Shown here one piece after another: positions 44,763 through 56,696 of a stretch of 64,000 nucleotides of DNA. Origin of the DNA: Drechmeria coniospora (Eukaryota > Ascomycota > Sordariomycetes > Hypocreales > Ophiocordycipitaceae); assembly GCF_001625195.1 (NCBI RefSeq), contig NC_054389.1:4832520-4896519 (forward strand), read 5' to 3'. Below the pieces are notes generated by a model that was not told where the DNA came from, did not search any database, and saw only the letters and a list, made by a program, of their open reading frames with translations. Within the stretch, counting starts at the first letter, position 1, and each line of letters begins with the position of its first letter. Position numbers and translations under genes: made by a program.

Positions 44763-45266
44763 CCGTTCATGCTATCCAGCGAGGACCGCTGGAGTCGGTC
44801 GAGTCTCTGGTCGCAGGGCAGGATGGGGACGTTTGCGATTTGGCAACGTTGCGTTGTCGGGCGGGCACGAGTTTGTTGCTGATGCCTTGATGTAATCAAC
44901 GAACATGCAAGTACAGTAAGTACAGTACAATGAGTACAATGCAAGTACACCAACGGATACGGGCTATTACGGAGTACATGTATTAATACATGAACTGCAG
45001 TAAGGATGATGATGATACCTATTACCCACCAGGTACTTGACCAGGCTGTCAAGTTAGTTAAGTTAGTGCCGATGTACCCACCGCCAGTGCTTAAGTACAG
45101 TACTTACAATAGGTAAGGTAGGTACTAATACTTGGAGGGGGGCCCACTAGCCACGCCAGCCTTCCGCCATGAATTAATTGACTTTGTGTGCCTGGCGTCC
45201 CTGAAATCCTAACTGGTTGTGGCGCTTGTCGCAACACTTGGAAGCTCCAAAAGCTACATGTCCTCA
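44763..45266. other. Intergenic region with GTAC words and a degenerate repeat copy
   Basis: GTAC-type words cover about 44900-45130. From 45176 the DNA is the decayed half of a tandem duplication described next. Confidence 0.5.
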
Positions 45267-45545
45267 TTACGAGTAGTTGACGGAGGCTACCTCTTCCATC
45301 TCAAAAAACCATTCAGTCCGATGAATATTGGCGGGCACATCTTCCAGCTGTTGTTGATTGACTTTGGCGCCTGGCGTCCCTGCAATCCCAAATACTGTAG
45401 GTGAACTCCGTAGCTGTGGCGCCTTTCGCAACACCTGGGCGCTCCCAAAGCTACATGTCCCCTCACTACAGTACAAGTCGTTGACAGAGGCCACCTCTTC
45501 CATCTCAAACAAGTAATCAGTCCAAGGAATATCGGTTGGCATATC
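45176..45545. repeat. Tandem duplication of about 180 bp
   Basis: Two adjacent direct copies start at ATTGACTTTGTGTGCCTGGCG (45178) and ATTGACTTTGGCGCCTGGCG (45357). Shared landmarks include CTGGCGTCCCTG, GCAACACTTGGAAGCTCC/GCAACACCTGGGCGCTCC, AAAGCTACATGTCC and CTACCTCTTCCATCTCAAA/CACCTCTTCCATCTCAAAC. The copies differ by substitutions and small indels. Confidence 0.8.
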
Positions 45546-45569
45546 CTCCAGCTCAGCTGTTGTGGTCAT
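45267..45569 (-). CDS. Small ORF built from a tandem repeat, unknown
   Basis: Open frame of 100 aa from the ATG at 45569. Its first unit reads ELEDMPTDIPWTDYLFEMEE, then VASVNDLYCSEGTCSFGSAQ and VFGIAGTPGAKVNQQ. A second unit starts QLEDVPANIHRTEWFFEMEE and is cut at VASVNYS by a stop. The DNA beyond that stop still matches the first unit (it contains CATGTAGCTTTTGGAGC), so the second copy is decayed. There are two cysteines (YCSEGTC) and no signal peptide from this start. Family unknown. It could be a fragment of a larger repeat protein or a pseudogene. Confidence 0.35.
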   Translation of the reverse strand: MTTTAELEDMPTDIPWTDYLFEMEEVASVNDLYCSEGTCSFGSAQVLRKAPQLRSSPTVFGIAGTPGAKVNQQQLEDVPANIHRTEWFFEMEEVASVNYS

Positions 45570-45737
45570 GGGAAAACACGTGAGGTGCTCGATGCGTACA
45601 GTATAGATGACACAGAATACTCGGTGCTCCGTACCTGTAAAGGAATTGTCGTCCGTTGCCTGATGGAGCCATGTCTTTGGATGCTGCATGGAGATTTTGC
45701 CGACAGAACAAACGGCGCGGCGAGCGGCAGCCTACGC

Positions 45738-46666
45738 CTACGAGTGCGTCCACTCGGCCTTTTTCTTCTCCGCAAACGCCTTCATGCCAACTTTCTGATC
45801 TTGGCTTCCGAATAGGCTGTGGAAAACGCGCCTCTCGAACTCGACACCGTCCCTCAGCGGCAGATCTTGGCTCTTGTTCACCACCTCCTTGCAGGCCAAG
45901 ATGGCTACTTTGGAGTATCCGGCGATCGTCTCGGCGAGCTTCAGCACCTCCTCCATCAACGACTCGTACGTCGGGAACGTCCTGGCGGCGACGCCCCATC
46001 GCTCGGCTTCGGCGCCCGAAAAGGACTTTCCGGTCAGGATAAGCTCCATCGCCTTGGCCTTGCCGACGGCGCGCGTCAGTCGCTGGCTGCCACCCGCTCC
46101 CGGTATGGTGCCGAGCTTGATTTCGGGCTGGCCAAAGTTGGCATTATCCGTGCAGTAGATGAGGTCACACATCATGGCCAGCTCGCAGCCGCCGCCGAGC
46201 GCATGTCCCGAGACGGCCGCGATGATGGGTTTCTTGATCTGCGTCGTCAGCAGTGACCAGGACTCGATAAACGACTTGGTGTAGGCCTCGGAGAATGCCA
46301 GGGGGGCCATTTCCTTGATGTCGGCTCCGGCAGCGAAGGCTTTCTGCGACCCGGTCAAGATGATGACGGAGGCGTCATCGGAGGCGTTGAGCTCGTTGAG
46401 GGCCTCGTTCAACTCGTTTATGAGGGGCGTGCACAGGGCGTTGAGGGCTTTGGGTCGGTTCAACGTCACTTTGATGCCTTGTTAGACCTCCAAAAAACAT
46501 GCGGATGGCTCTTTGCATGCTTACCTTGGCCAACGCCAGGCTTCGGCATGGACACTTGGATGTATTCGTACGACTTGGAGCTGTAGGCTCGCACCACGCG
46601 AGGAAGGGTCGAGGGCTGAAACGGGATCCGGCCGGCAACCGGCCGCAGGCATCGAAGGGCGTTCAT
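45738..46666 (-). CDS. Enoyl-CoA hydratase, mitochondrial (ECHS1-like)
   Basis: Crotonase-family enzyme hydrating trans-2-enoyl-CoA in mitochondrial beta-oxidation or branched-chain amino-acid breakdown. Exons 46666-46525 and 46477-45738 give 293 aa. The 47-nt intron (GTAAGC...CTAACAAG) joins VGQG to IKVTLNRPKALNAL. The N-terminus MNALRCLRPVAGRIPFQ, then VVRAYSS, is an import presequence with an R-x-Y/S cleavage context. Catalytic glutamates are E146 (GGGCELAMMCD) and E166 (GQPEIKLGTIPGAGG); the oxyanion-hole loop is AFAAGADIKEM. The C-terminus KKKAEWTHS is usual for the family. Length matches mitochondrial hydratases (about 290). Confidence 0.93.
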
Positions 46667-48908
46667 TTTTTTTTCCTTGTCGGAGAAGTCGAGTATGCAG
46701 ATGAGATGCTGAAGTCGTGTGCCGTTGATCGTTGATGAGAACGCACGGTTGGAGCTTGACGGGTGATGATGTCGGGGTAGGACTCCAGCTTGCGTTACGT
46801 TGGCAGAAGTGTACCTACCTTGGTGGAAAGCGTCGGCTTTGAGCCCGAGGTTAACAATGGTGGAACAAAGCAAGGCCCACAACTCCGAGAGCGGCTTAGT
46901 GGAAGGGGTTCCTGCTGGCAACTGCAGTGGCTACAATAAGTACCAGGTAGCGCAGTATTTACAGGGTAACTAAGCGCGACGAACGCCTACGTACAACTAC
47001 AGTAAGTATAGTATGTACAACTACAGTACTGTACAACTACATGTACACGTTACGACAAGACAGTCCTTGCACCCTTAGGTGGACAAGTACGGCTGTTGTA
47101 TGTACCTCGTACAAGTACCGTTCCTGTAAGTAAGTACGAGGGCAAATGGTATGGAGTGATGTGACGATAATTGATATCAAGAGGTAACTTCCTCAACCCC
47201 GACTTGTCATTCACGAAGAAGCGCTGAATGTAGATGAAATGCTTGACTATATCTTTTGCTTCGCGAAAGCTAGCGCATGTTTCGACGCTCGAGCACCGCA
47301 AGCTACGGCTCAGGTTGAGTTGAAACGGCATGTAAAAGTAGCTGCGGTCAACCAAGGAGCGAGGGAGCAATCGTAATCTACGCGCCATTAATACAGTATA
47401 CAGTATATTACAACGACTGTGTGCCACTGTCCACCTTCTCCTGTCATTTAACATGGGGGGGAAGCGACAGCCTGATGAAAATTGACGGCGCGTTACCGTC
47501 CGCAACCATGCGTAAACATGGAGAGCAGACACTTGCAGGCGATCGGGCTGCGGATCCATCAAAACGAGCGTTGAGATCTCTACCCAACGAATGCATCGAA
47601 AAGATTTTGGCCCAACTCCTTTTTATTTTGTTACATGCGCCCCCAATTCTGATTATTGGTCGCAACAGCATCCTGTCCAACGCAAGCCTGCCCGTTCGTT
47701 CAACAGCCGATAATCTGTTCTACACGTATGCTCCATCGATCGCATGGTCTAGGGTAGGAAGGAGCTGGGTTGGTATCACAAGCTGTGACTGCCCAGGCAA
47801 TCAGATGCAAATAGTTCGGATGCAAGGGCTAAGACTATTTTTCGGTTCGATTAATCCGGATATCCATGTGAGAAGCGTTGCGGTCAAGAGAGGGGGGGAG
47901 GCGTTGGTCGGTCCAAACGTGTCATCAACTTTGACATGCACCTGCAACCCACACCGGGGCATCGAAAGTCACAGCAGGATGAGACCAGCATCCGAGGTTG
48001 CTCAGACCCCAAATTAAATGCAGAGTTTCAATGTCAACATTCCTTTGCCTCACCGCCCGCGATCAACAAACGGGTGCCGCTCACCCTATCATTCACAGGA
48101 CAGTAGTAGCATTTGCATTGACAGCCGCGGTCTGAGAGCGGTACGCAACCGGTGGGCCAAGTACTCACTCTGCAGGTATATGCAATTGGCGTAGATGGAT
48201 CCTTGGGAAAGCAAGTAGATCCGATCTATCGACCATCGACACGAGCTGGGTATCCCTCGATAGTTTCAGCCAAATAACTGGAAGCAAGATAGCCTGAGAA
48301 TCTCCCCATGGAATGCATTATTGTGGAGCGACTACAGGGTGAAGAGGAACGGGAGCGCCAAATTTGGGGGCGAATGCCCTGTATGTTGAATCTCAAGGTA
48401 TGGAATCACTGCCCGTGCAGTAAAGTAGGTACTTGCACTCCGTACTGTACATGCGTAGTCCGTAGAAATTATAGTGTGCGAGTGAGTACACCTACAGTAC
48501 GTGGTACTTGCGTACGGAACAATCAATCGGCAGTATCGTTTGGAGAGCGGAGCACTGTGCACAACTCTCCGTACCTGCTGATAGTATGTATTATTACTGG
48601 GTTACCACGACGGAGCACTGCCGCCCATACATTGTGCGAGTAGATCTGTATCGCCGCCATCGTATTACCCCGGATAATCCATCGCGCTAAACGGCTTTGT
48701 TGGTGGAGGCACCGCCAGGCACCTACATCGCGCCGTTGGGCCCTCTGCTAGTTGCGAGTCCGACTGCGCCGGAGCCATTCCTCCCACTCCGCCCTCGACT
48801 CTCGACGCGTCAACGTCATAGACACAGATCCGTCTCTCCTCCCCCGGTCCTTTCAACCCACGCCCAGGATCGCCACCCACCTTGATCCAGGACAGAGGCA
48901 AATGCATC
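46667..48908. other. Gene-poor region with a weak F-box-like frame
   Basis: GTAC-type words cluster at about 46980-47130 and 48420-48580. A plus-strand frame from the ATG at 47475 contains RSLPNECIEKILAQLLF, reminiscent of the start of an F-box, but what follows has no recognisable domain. No other coding evidence was found. The last 200 bp are probably the leader of the next gene. Confidence 0.45.
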
Positions 48909-50495
48909 ATGACGGCAGCCTCCACAGATGAAGGCCCTGCTGTACCCTCCCATCCATCCGCCAAGTCTACGGCGAGCACCGGCATCAGCTCCGGCCTCGC
49001 CACTGGCCTGAACGGCATCGCACCTGGCCATGTGCTCCGTCGCGTCAAGACCATCGACGTCTCGGACGCGCTGCTACGGCCGCCGCCGCCGTCCTTCACC
49101 AGTCGGTCGGAGTCGTCGTTTGACGGCGGCAGCAGGCCTCCGCGGCGGAGCTCCAACCTGTCCGACTACAGCAGCGAGGCGCGCGACATCTTGAACCCGA
49201 AACCGCAGGCAGACGCGGATGGGTCCCTGCCCGAGTCATCCTCGCTCGCCTCGCTCTCGCTCGCCTTTGCGCTGCTCCCGCCCATCTCGGGTGCCCTGTT
49301 CAAGAACGGCAATGCCGTCGTGACGGACGTCATGCTGCTGGCGCTCTCCGGCGTCTTCCTGCACTGGTCGGTGACGCAACCATGGTAGGTCATCGACATG
49401 TTTTCCTCCCCTGGTGGGCAGACGCAAATGCGAATGCAAACGGGCGCTGGATGGTATGCCAACCACTCAAACGATAGGATATGGTACCACGCCGCGCAGC
49501 AGGTGCGCATCCTGCACGAGATGGATTCCGACGACGCCATCGCCGTCGAGAGCGACGGCGACTGCTCGCCGGCCACCGTTCCCCCTGGATCCCCGCTCAT
49601 CGACGTCCCGGAGGAGGACGAGGGGGGTGCCAAGCCTTCCCCCAAGGCCCGGGTCCAGGGAATGCCCGAGTCGGAGCGGCGACAGGCGGCCCTTCGCGAA
49701 CTCTACCTCCACGAAGTCTTGTCGCTGCTCGCATGCCTCGTCCTCCCGCTCCTCAGCGCGTACCTCCTCCACACCATTCGCTCACAGCTGAGCCGTCCCT
49801 CGGAGGGGCTGGTCTCAAACTACAACCTCACAATCTTCCTGCTCGTCTCGGAACTGCGAGTCTTCTCCCACATGCTGCGGCTCGTCCAGTGCCGAACCCT
49901 CCACCTGCAGAGAGTCGTCCACGGCGACGGCTTCAACCCGGCGTCCAAGACGAAGGCGCAGCTGGAGGAGATGGTGGCTCGCGTCGAGAGGCTCGAGGCG
50001 CACTCGGGCGCCGAGGACAAGGCCACGGGGTCGGACTGCAGCCCCCACTCGGCGCGGGCGAAGCAGGAGGCGGCCATGACGAGGGATGTGCGGAACGCGA
50101 TCCAGCCGGAGCTGGATGCGCTGAACCGCGCGGTGAGACGGTACGAGAAGAAGGCGACGGTGCTCCAATTCCAGACGGAATCCCGCTTCTCCGGACTCGA
50201 GGCGAGGCTCAACGATGCCATCACCCTCGCGGCGGCGGCGGCGAAGAACAATGCAAACCGGAAGAACGTGGCGATGCGCGCCTTTGAGTTTGCCATGTCC
50301 GTGGCGCTCGTGCCCTTTCACGCCATGCTCCGACTCCTCCTGCTGCCGCTGAGAACCCTTCTCGCCCTCATCGGCGGCAGCAAGCAGAGACAGCCGGCGT
50401 CGACAAAGGGCCGAAGCAGCCGAGCGGGAAAGGCGGCGGCCGTTCCGCTGCGGTACAGCGGCGACAGAGTACCGCCGCGGGTCATGAAGAGGTGA
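48909..50495 (+). CDS. Conserved-looking membrane protein with coiled coil, unknown
   Basis: Predicted membrane protein of 497 aa from two exons, 48909-49384 and 49478-50495. The intron (93 nt, GTAGGT...GATAG) joins TQPW to IWYHAAQQVRILHEM. The N-terminus (1-105) is Ser/Pro-rich and disordered. Hydrophobic segments are SLASLSLAFALLPPISGALF (about 112-131), VVTDVMLLALSGVFLHW, then after an acidic linker VLSLLACLVLPLLSAYLLHTI and YNLTIFLLVSELRVFSHMLRL. A coiled-coil stretch (KAQLEEMVARVERLEAH; DVRNAIQPELDALNRAVRRYEKKA) follows, then a hydrophobic amphipathic helix near the basic C-terminus (VPFHAMLRLLLLPLRTLLALI). The start is the first ATG; the open frame extends a few codons upstream without ATG. 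I cannot name the family. Confidence 0.82.
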
Positions 50496-53400
50496 TGTTG
50501 CACTTCGCATCAACACCCAAACACCACGACCTTACCCACCACAAGCCGCTCACCACGGCCCTACCCTACCACTACCACCCGACGACCACCCGACCACTCC
50601 CCAACCGCTACCTACCGCCGCCGCCACCACCACCACCACCACCACCACCAACGCCCCCAAACGCGACCACCGCTGATGCCGCTCGCGTCGCCAGCACGGG
50701 GGAACGGGACCGGCTGGGACAGATTGAGGCTAGCACATGGAATATGATACCAATGACGAGACGGACGGACGAGGAAAGGCTACGAGATTGCTGGAGCGAA
50801 AGACGGCCACTCGGAAGCAGGTGCATGCGAGGGCTCATGACGACATAGTGCCCCTTTCTCACTCCATACTTGCGTACCCTTCATTATCACAACACGGTGC
50901 CAACCTCGGCTCATGCGAGTGTTTTTGGTATGCCAAGTCAATAATACGTCGATTGACTGCGCAGCGCCGACGGGCGAATTCCCAAAAAGCTCACGCCGGC
51001 ATCCGATGGCTTGTGCTGGTGCGATGGGAAATGGAAAAAGGCACGCCGAGGCCGTCGTCGGGCGCCGTGTCACCTGTCGTACGTGGACGTCCGTCCGTCC
51101 ATTCGGTCCAGGATGGTAGGTGACACGCTGCTGCGAGGGTGCGTGGCCGTTGGCACGGTATGGATGACGCGCATAGCTGCTCATGCAGCCAGCCACGGAG
51201 TTGGCGAGATGGCGAGGAGCAACAGCACAGCAAGCGCAAAAGGAAGATTCAAATGGCGGTAAGAAAGTACCGAGACGGGTCATGCGAAGCAGATGGCTGT
51301 CATGCCGTCGCCGAAGCGTCGAGACGCATGCGTGCGCCGGCTTGCCCTTGCATTGGTTGCCGTCGGCGGACACTGGCAGCGGTGCGTCGCGTTGGCCTCG
51401 GGCAAGCTTCTCGTCGACGTCGTCTGCGCCCGTGGCTCCGCGGCGACATGCCATGCCCATCCCTGCCGTCGTGGGATTTCTACCATGGTACCGCTTCGTG
51501 CCAACGCAGGCCGAGGCTCAGCTTCGACCCGGCAGAGGCTGCATTCGGCAGCGCAGGAGGGGAGCTGCCGTTCACGACGCACACCGTACCCGGCCGGGGG
51601 GAGGAGGCACGGCAATCTCGTTTTCTGGCCAGCCCAGCACGACGGGTGGGTGGACAGGTGGGCTTGAAAGCTGGGTTGTACGAGTGCAGATCCATGTTCT
51701 GTCGGCGTCGATAGTGTTGCGAGTATGTACGGATCACTGTGGCGAGGTGTTGTTTCTTCGTATCCGTGCGACGAATGCCTTGGGTGTCTGCCATGGCAGT
51801 TCTTCACCTAGTGGCAAGTGCAGTACGATCAGTACCTTCTAGTTCGCAGTCCTGTGCGGAGTATTAGTTGCAGGTACCTACCTGTATGTATAAGAGTAAG
51901 AGCACTGTACGGAGTACGTACTGGTGCGTTGACAGAGCAATTACTGTGATACTACGGAATACGGGGCACTCTGCGAACGACTGTACTACTCGGCTCGATA
52001 TACATGTCGTGCCTTGTGAAGCGGAGACACCTCGTACTTCGTCTTGTCTTACGCTCGTCTTCTGCGTCGGTCCATGGGTGTGTCGTCCATCGGTAGCGCA
52101 TTTCGCACACGGTTGAGAGGTAGAGCTGCTGGGCTGCGTCGGATGTTGATGCGGAAGCTGCTGATGGATGTCGATGAGAAGCAGTGGAAATTGGTTCCAT
52201 TGCATTGCCAGCGACTGACGGGCAAAGGTACGCAAGTACTTACACCCACACACAGTCCAGAGTACTCGGTACATGTGTGAACCTGTACTCCGTAGTTGTG
52301 CTCCGTACCTCCTCACTTGGGCACAGGCGTTGGGTGCCTGGGACCTACCAGTAGGTGGCACATGCTGGTGCGTACCTACAAGGTAGGTTCTAGGCATGTG
52401 TTGTGTACATGTTCGCGTGCACCCAAGGACGGAGTAATACGGCGCAAGGCGGGATGATCATTGGTGATGCATCGTGCATTCGTCGAATTTGATTGCCAGC
52501 CCCCGGTCCGTCCGCAGCGACAAAGCAGGATATCGAATGGCCGATCAGTGCTTCGTGGATGGCACGAGCACATGCGCGCACGCCCCGCAGGTACCCGACA
52601 GAGTATGTACATTGTACTTGCACGGCGGCTGTAAGTAGCGTCGCCATCATGCTAGCACGTATTACTTACACCGACGTACGGAGCACATGTGCACCGCGAG
52701 TGCCATGCAAAGTCCTGTCGGTCATGTCATCGCCGTGCCACAGCGGTGGTTTCCAGCATCACCCATCATGCGCATAATTGTCCGTTTCTCCACAACTTGT
52801 TTGTCCGCCCGCCCGAGTACCTGTACGAGTGCTGCAGCGGACCACGCAGAGGGACCAGGCAAGGAAACCGTTTCTTTTTTTATCCTGGCGCATAGTCATG
52901 TCGGTGGCAAGGAATCCTGTCACACGCATCCTTCTTTTTTTGTTGCGCTTCGCACTCGAAGGAGCAGCGCTGTGCAGCCCGAGCTGCGCGACATCACCGT
53001 CCTGGCACGAAGCCACGAGGGCCCGAGGAGCGCCAGCCTGCCCATTGGTCTCCGTCTCGTTGCCCTGCCAGGAGCTGAACCATTCCCGCGCGGGGAGGCA
53101 TCTGCGGAGCCGGTAGCCGTCTCGCCGCCGAGGCAAAACCCTATTATCCTTCCCAAATATAGAGGTGCCAAGCAGCGCTACCCATGACCACCCAGCCATG
53201 GCGGTAGGGCAGCCGCCAGAACGCTGCTTTTTAGGTAATGCTGGGTGGCAGCCATTGCACGGTAGGTACGGACTCGTCGTCGAGCGGGTGATGGGGCCAG
53301 CCGCGTCCTCGGGCTACACATGCAACTGTATGCGCATATACTTGTACGTCGAGACGGATGTAGCCAGCAAGGTTTCAACGGTGCGAGTGCGAGTGCCCCC

Positions 53401-56400
53401 ATACGTTGCTGAGCGATGCACGTGGGCAGGGTTCAGTGCAGCATTCGTGAACTGGTTGGAAAGCACCGAGAAGCTACTAGGTACTAGGTAGTAGGTAGGT
53501 ACGGAGGAGACCGGTACGACTCACCTTAACTCGTGGTACCCAGTACCTGGCACATGTACGATACATGTAGAGCGCCGGCAAGTACTCCGTACAGCTGGCA
53601 GATTCCTTTCCCTGAAGAGTTTTGGAGAGCTGACAGAGGTGACCTTTCTGTACACGGCTGCTGGTTTGAGGTACTGGGTAGCAGCACAGGTAGTCGTGCT
53701 GTAGGTACGGAGGAGGCGTTCGAGTTGCAAGAGGGGCTGAGCACTGGTAGCCAACCTCTGCGTCTGAGTGATCAGGCACGTCCGTTTTGTTGCTGCCGGC
53801 AATTTCAGCTGGTGGTGTCGCGCAGATGCCGTGCATGCACGGAGTGCCGTATGCTCTGTGCTGGATAATGCGCCGCGCCGTAATTACTGCCTGCACCACG
53901 ATGCACAGTCCCAGCGTCCCAGCATCCCAGCATCCCGCTGGCAGAGGCCCGTCGCAATTCTGCACCGTCGACTGAGGTACCTCGGCACTGACAGGGAAGG
54001 ACTTGACTACATGCAGCACGGAGGGAGCACTTGCTTGCATGCACACCCTACCGAGCCGAGCACCTCCCTCCGCGGAGGAGCACATCCAAGTGCATGTGTA
54101 CTCCGTACTGTACTTGTAATGTACGTAGCAATAATAATACTTGCTGTTGTTAGATATTCAATGCCAAACATCGGAGTGCTACCTGAAAGGATAGGACTAC
54201 GTAGTATTCAGTTCACCCGGCAGCATGTAATACCCAGAACCTTGGCGATACGTGCTCCGTGCCCTCGGTGTCCAACCGGCAGCGAATCCATCCATGCTCG
54301 TCAATTTTTTCTTCTGGCCGTATCGTGAGCGGGCAGTGGGCAGGGGAGAAGTGATTTAAATGCCTAAAGCACAGTTTTTATTGTAGTGTCATGCGAACCT
54401 AGGTACATATTGCCTAGAGGGCATCGACTTGTGCCGAACTTTTGTGCCCATGGTTCCTCCAAGTACTTACATGTTCATGCCAGTGCCAAGGAAGTGCACC
54501 AAAGTACTTCCTCCGTGGTAGGTATTATTACCTCTTTGTACAGTCTATCGTCGCGTCTGATGGCAGCAGCGCTTGCTGCAATTGCACACCGACTTGTGTA
54601 CTTGAGGCACTCTGTCGACCGTACCTGCTTGTCTCGTCCGTGTCCGTGTCCGTGCCCGTGTCCGCACTTGCCTTGTCCGCACTCCCACCGGCCTTGCGGT
54701 GTACTGTATTGTCTTGTACTGCACTTGTACTGTACGTTGTACTTGTACTTATACGGAGTATTATTACGGCGCACATCGACTCCGTACAACTACATGCAAG
54801 TACTTACTGTACATGTACTCGGACTTGCGGTGCAGATTCGCCAAGACTTGTGGGGGCGCTTGCGTTGAAAGAGCCAAGGTGGGGCAATTTTTCCACACAG
54901 GCGTACCTGCGTCGCGAACGCCGGGTCTCGTGCGGAAGGAGAACGTTCAGGTACGGGTTCGAGTTCATGCTCAGCTATTATTACTACCAATCACTAACAG
55001 CTTACAGGTAGTAACGGACAAGGGGAGTCGAGTGGCTGTCCCCATGTCTTTCCCCCGTTAGCGTCCTCGGCCACCCGCGCTTCCTCGTTCCTTCTTCCCC
55101 CCTGCTCCTACAGTACACTTACCAGCACCTTGCAGTGGCAGGTGCACACGCGCAAGTAATACTTACTAGCTTGTATTACTCCGTAAGTACATGTAGTGAC
55201 ACAAGTGCAGTACAAGTACAGTTCTGCACTCGCAGCATACAATTAGTACTTACATGCACCAACCCAATCTCTCTCCGCAAGTACATTAGTTGTACACCCC
55301 AAGTCAAGGGCTAGGTACTAACCTACTTACACATGTGCAACTGACGGCTTCTTGTACCTGCAAGTGCGCTGTAAGTACGGAGTACTTAGGCGAACACTCT
55401 ACCGACCGCCTCAGTGTCGTATCGATCCATCCATGCCAAATATGTTGCATCGTCCTCCATCGTCCATCGGCCCTCCGCAATGAACCAACGAGTGAGCCAA
55501 CCGACTCCTTCGTACAAGCACGCGTGCATGCCCAGCTTCGTACGCGTCGCATGTCAAGCCTCTTCCGATCCGAGCAGGGATCGCGCTCGCCTCCAATGCA
55601 GCAGGTACCGAGCAGTCCAAGTGCTGCCGATGGGGGTCGAAAAAAAGGGACGAGCTGGCGGCCAAGCGTCGACGGCCATCGCCTCCGCCGTCGCCAACCC
55701 CGTTCGCCTCTCCGCCGCTTTTCTGCCTCGTCGCCGATCCTCCGTTCAATCTCGCCGTTGCCGTCACCCCGTTGGTCCACGAACCCATCGACAGGCCAAT
55801 CTTGATGCGCATTGTGCCGCGCTCGCTGCGAGGCCCCGGTTGCTGCGAAATGCTCGTCATCCACCCGGCTCCGGCTCCACCCAGCACCCCGGTCGGGAAA
55901 TTGGCCCTACAACCTCCTTATGCACCCCCGCAGAGGATTCTTCCTCACTCTCCCCTCGCCCTCCGGTCCGCTGCTGCCCTGCTCCTTGCGCTCGCCATGC
56001 GCCGCCCGGTTCCGTCACATCTGCGTGTCACCCAGCGGCTGCGCTTGCTAGTGCTCGTGCCGGTAAATGGTATTAGTGATCGCTCTGCCAAGGTATCCGT
56101 ATGGATGGATGGATCGATGAATGGCATGGCGCCGCCGCCCACCGAGCATGAAGCGAGCCCTATGCGCCATCTCCCGCTCCTGCACTCGTCCGTGACGGGT
56201 TGACTGCTTTTTCTTCATCCCATCCCTCGTTCTCCGTCGTGCCTCGTCCGTCGTCGTACGCTGATTCCTCGTCCTCGTCGTCGGAGAAGGTCGTCGATTT
56301 GTCGTTGCAGAACCAGCACCGTTCCCCCGTCGTCGCCGCCGCCACCACCACCACCACCAGCAGACCAGAACATCTTTGGGCTCTTCCGCATCCACGCGGA

Positions 56401-56696
56401 CGGCCACGAGCAGCCTCGGCCCTTTGGTTCACCGCGTTGTCTCACCTCTCAATTACTGTAATTGACCCGCAGCTGATTTGCTTCTTTCCGCCGTCCTCCA
56501 TTCTTTCGTCGTTTTACTTGCACTTGCATATAATACAGTACGCATACTCGGAGCTGCTTCGCATCGGACCTCCTGAATCCCCTTTCTTGCGCGTCGTCGG
56601 CGGATTCGGACGGATCATGCTTTCTGGCTTCGCCGTCGCCGTCGTCTAGCAGCTCCTCCGACATTCGAATAGCCCGACCGACAAAGGTCGACGACG
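50496..56696. other. Large gene-poor region
   Basis: Six kilobases without a supportable gene. A CCG/CCA trinucleotide tract lies at about 50610-50655, just after the upstream gene. GTAC-type words cluster at about 51860-51920, 52220-52300, 53470-53710, 54090-54140, 54710-54820 and 55110-55390. Overlapping open frames of 100-230 codons are present on both strands but have no family features and no consistent codon bias. From about 55400 to 56696 the CT-rich sequence looks like promoter and leader of the DUF4203 gene. Confidence 0.5.
50610..50655. repeat. CCG/CCA trinucleotide microsatellite
   Basis: Continuous CCGCCGCC followed by about eleven CCA/ACC repeats, 115-160 bp after the stop codon of the membrane-protein gene, so probably in its 3' UTR. 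Confidence 0.8.

Noticed and set aside
55304..56203. Overlapping frames of 140-220 codons on both strands
   Set aside because: No family features, no preferred frame, and position upstream of the DUF4203 gene suggests promoter/leader.
56200..56649. Plus-strand frame of 149 codons just before the DUF4203 gene
   Set aside because: Lies in the CT-rich leader and shows no domain; at most an upstream ORF.
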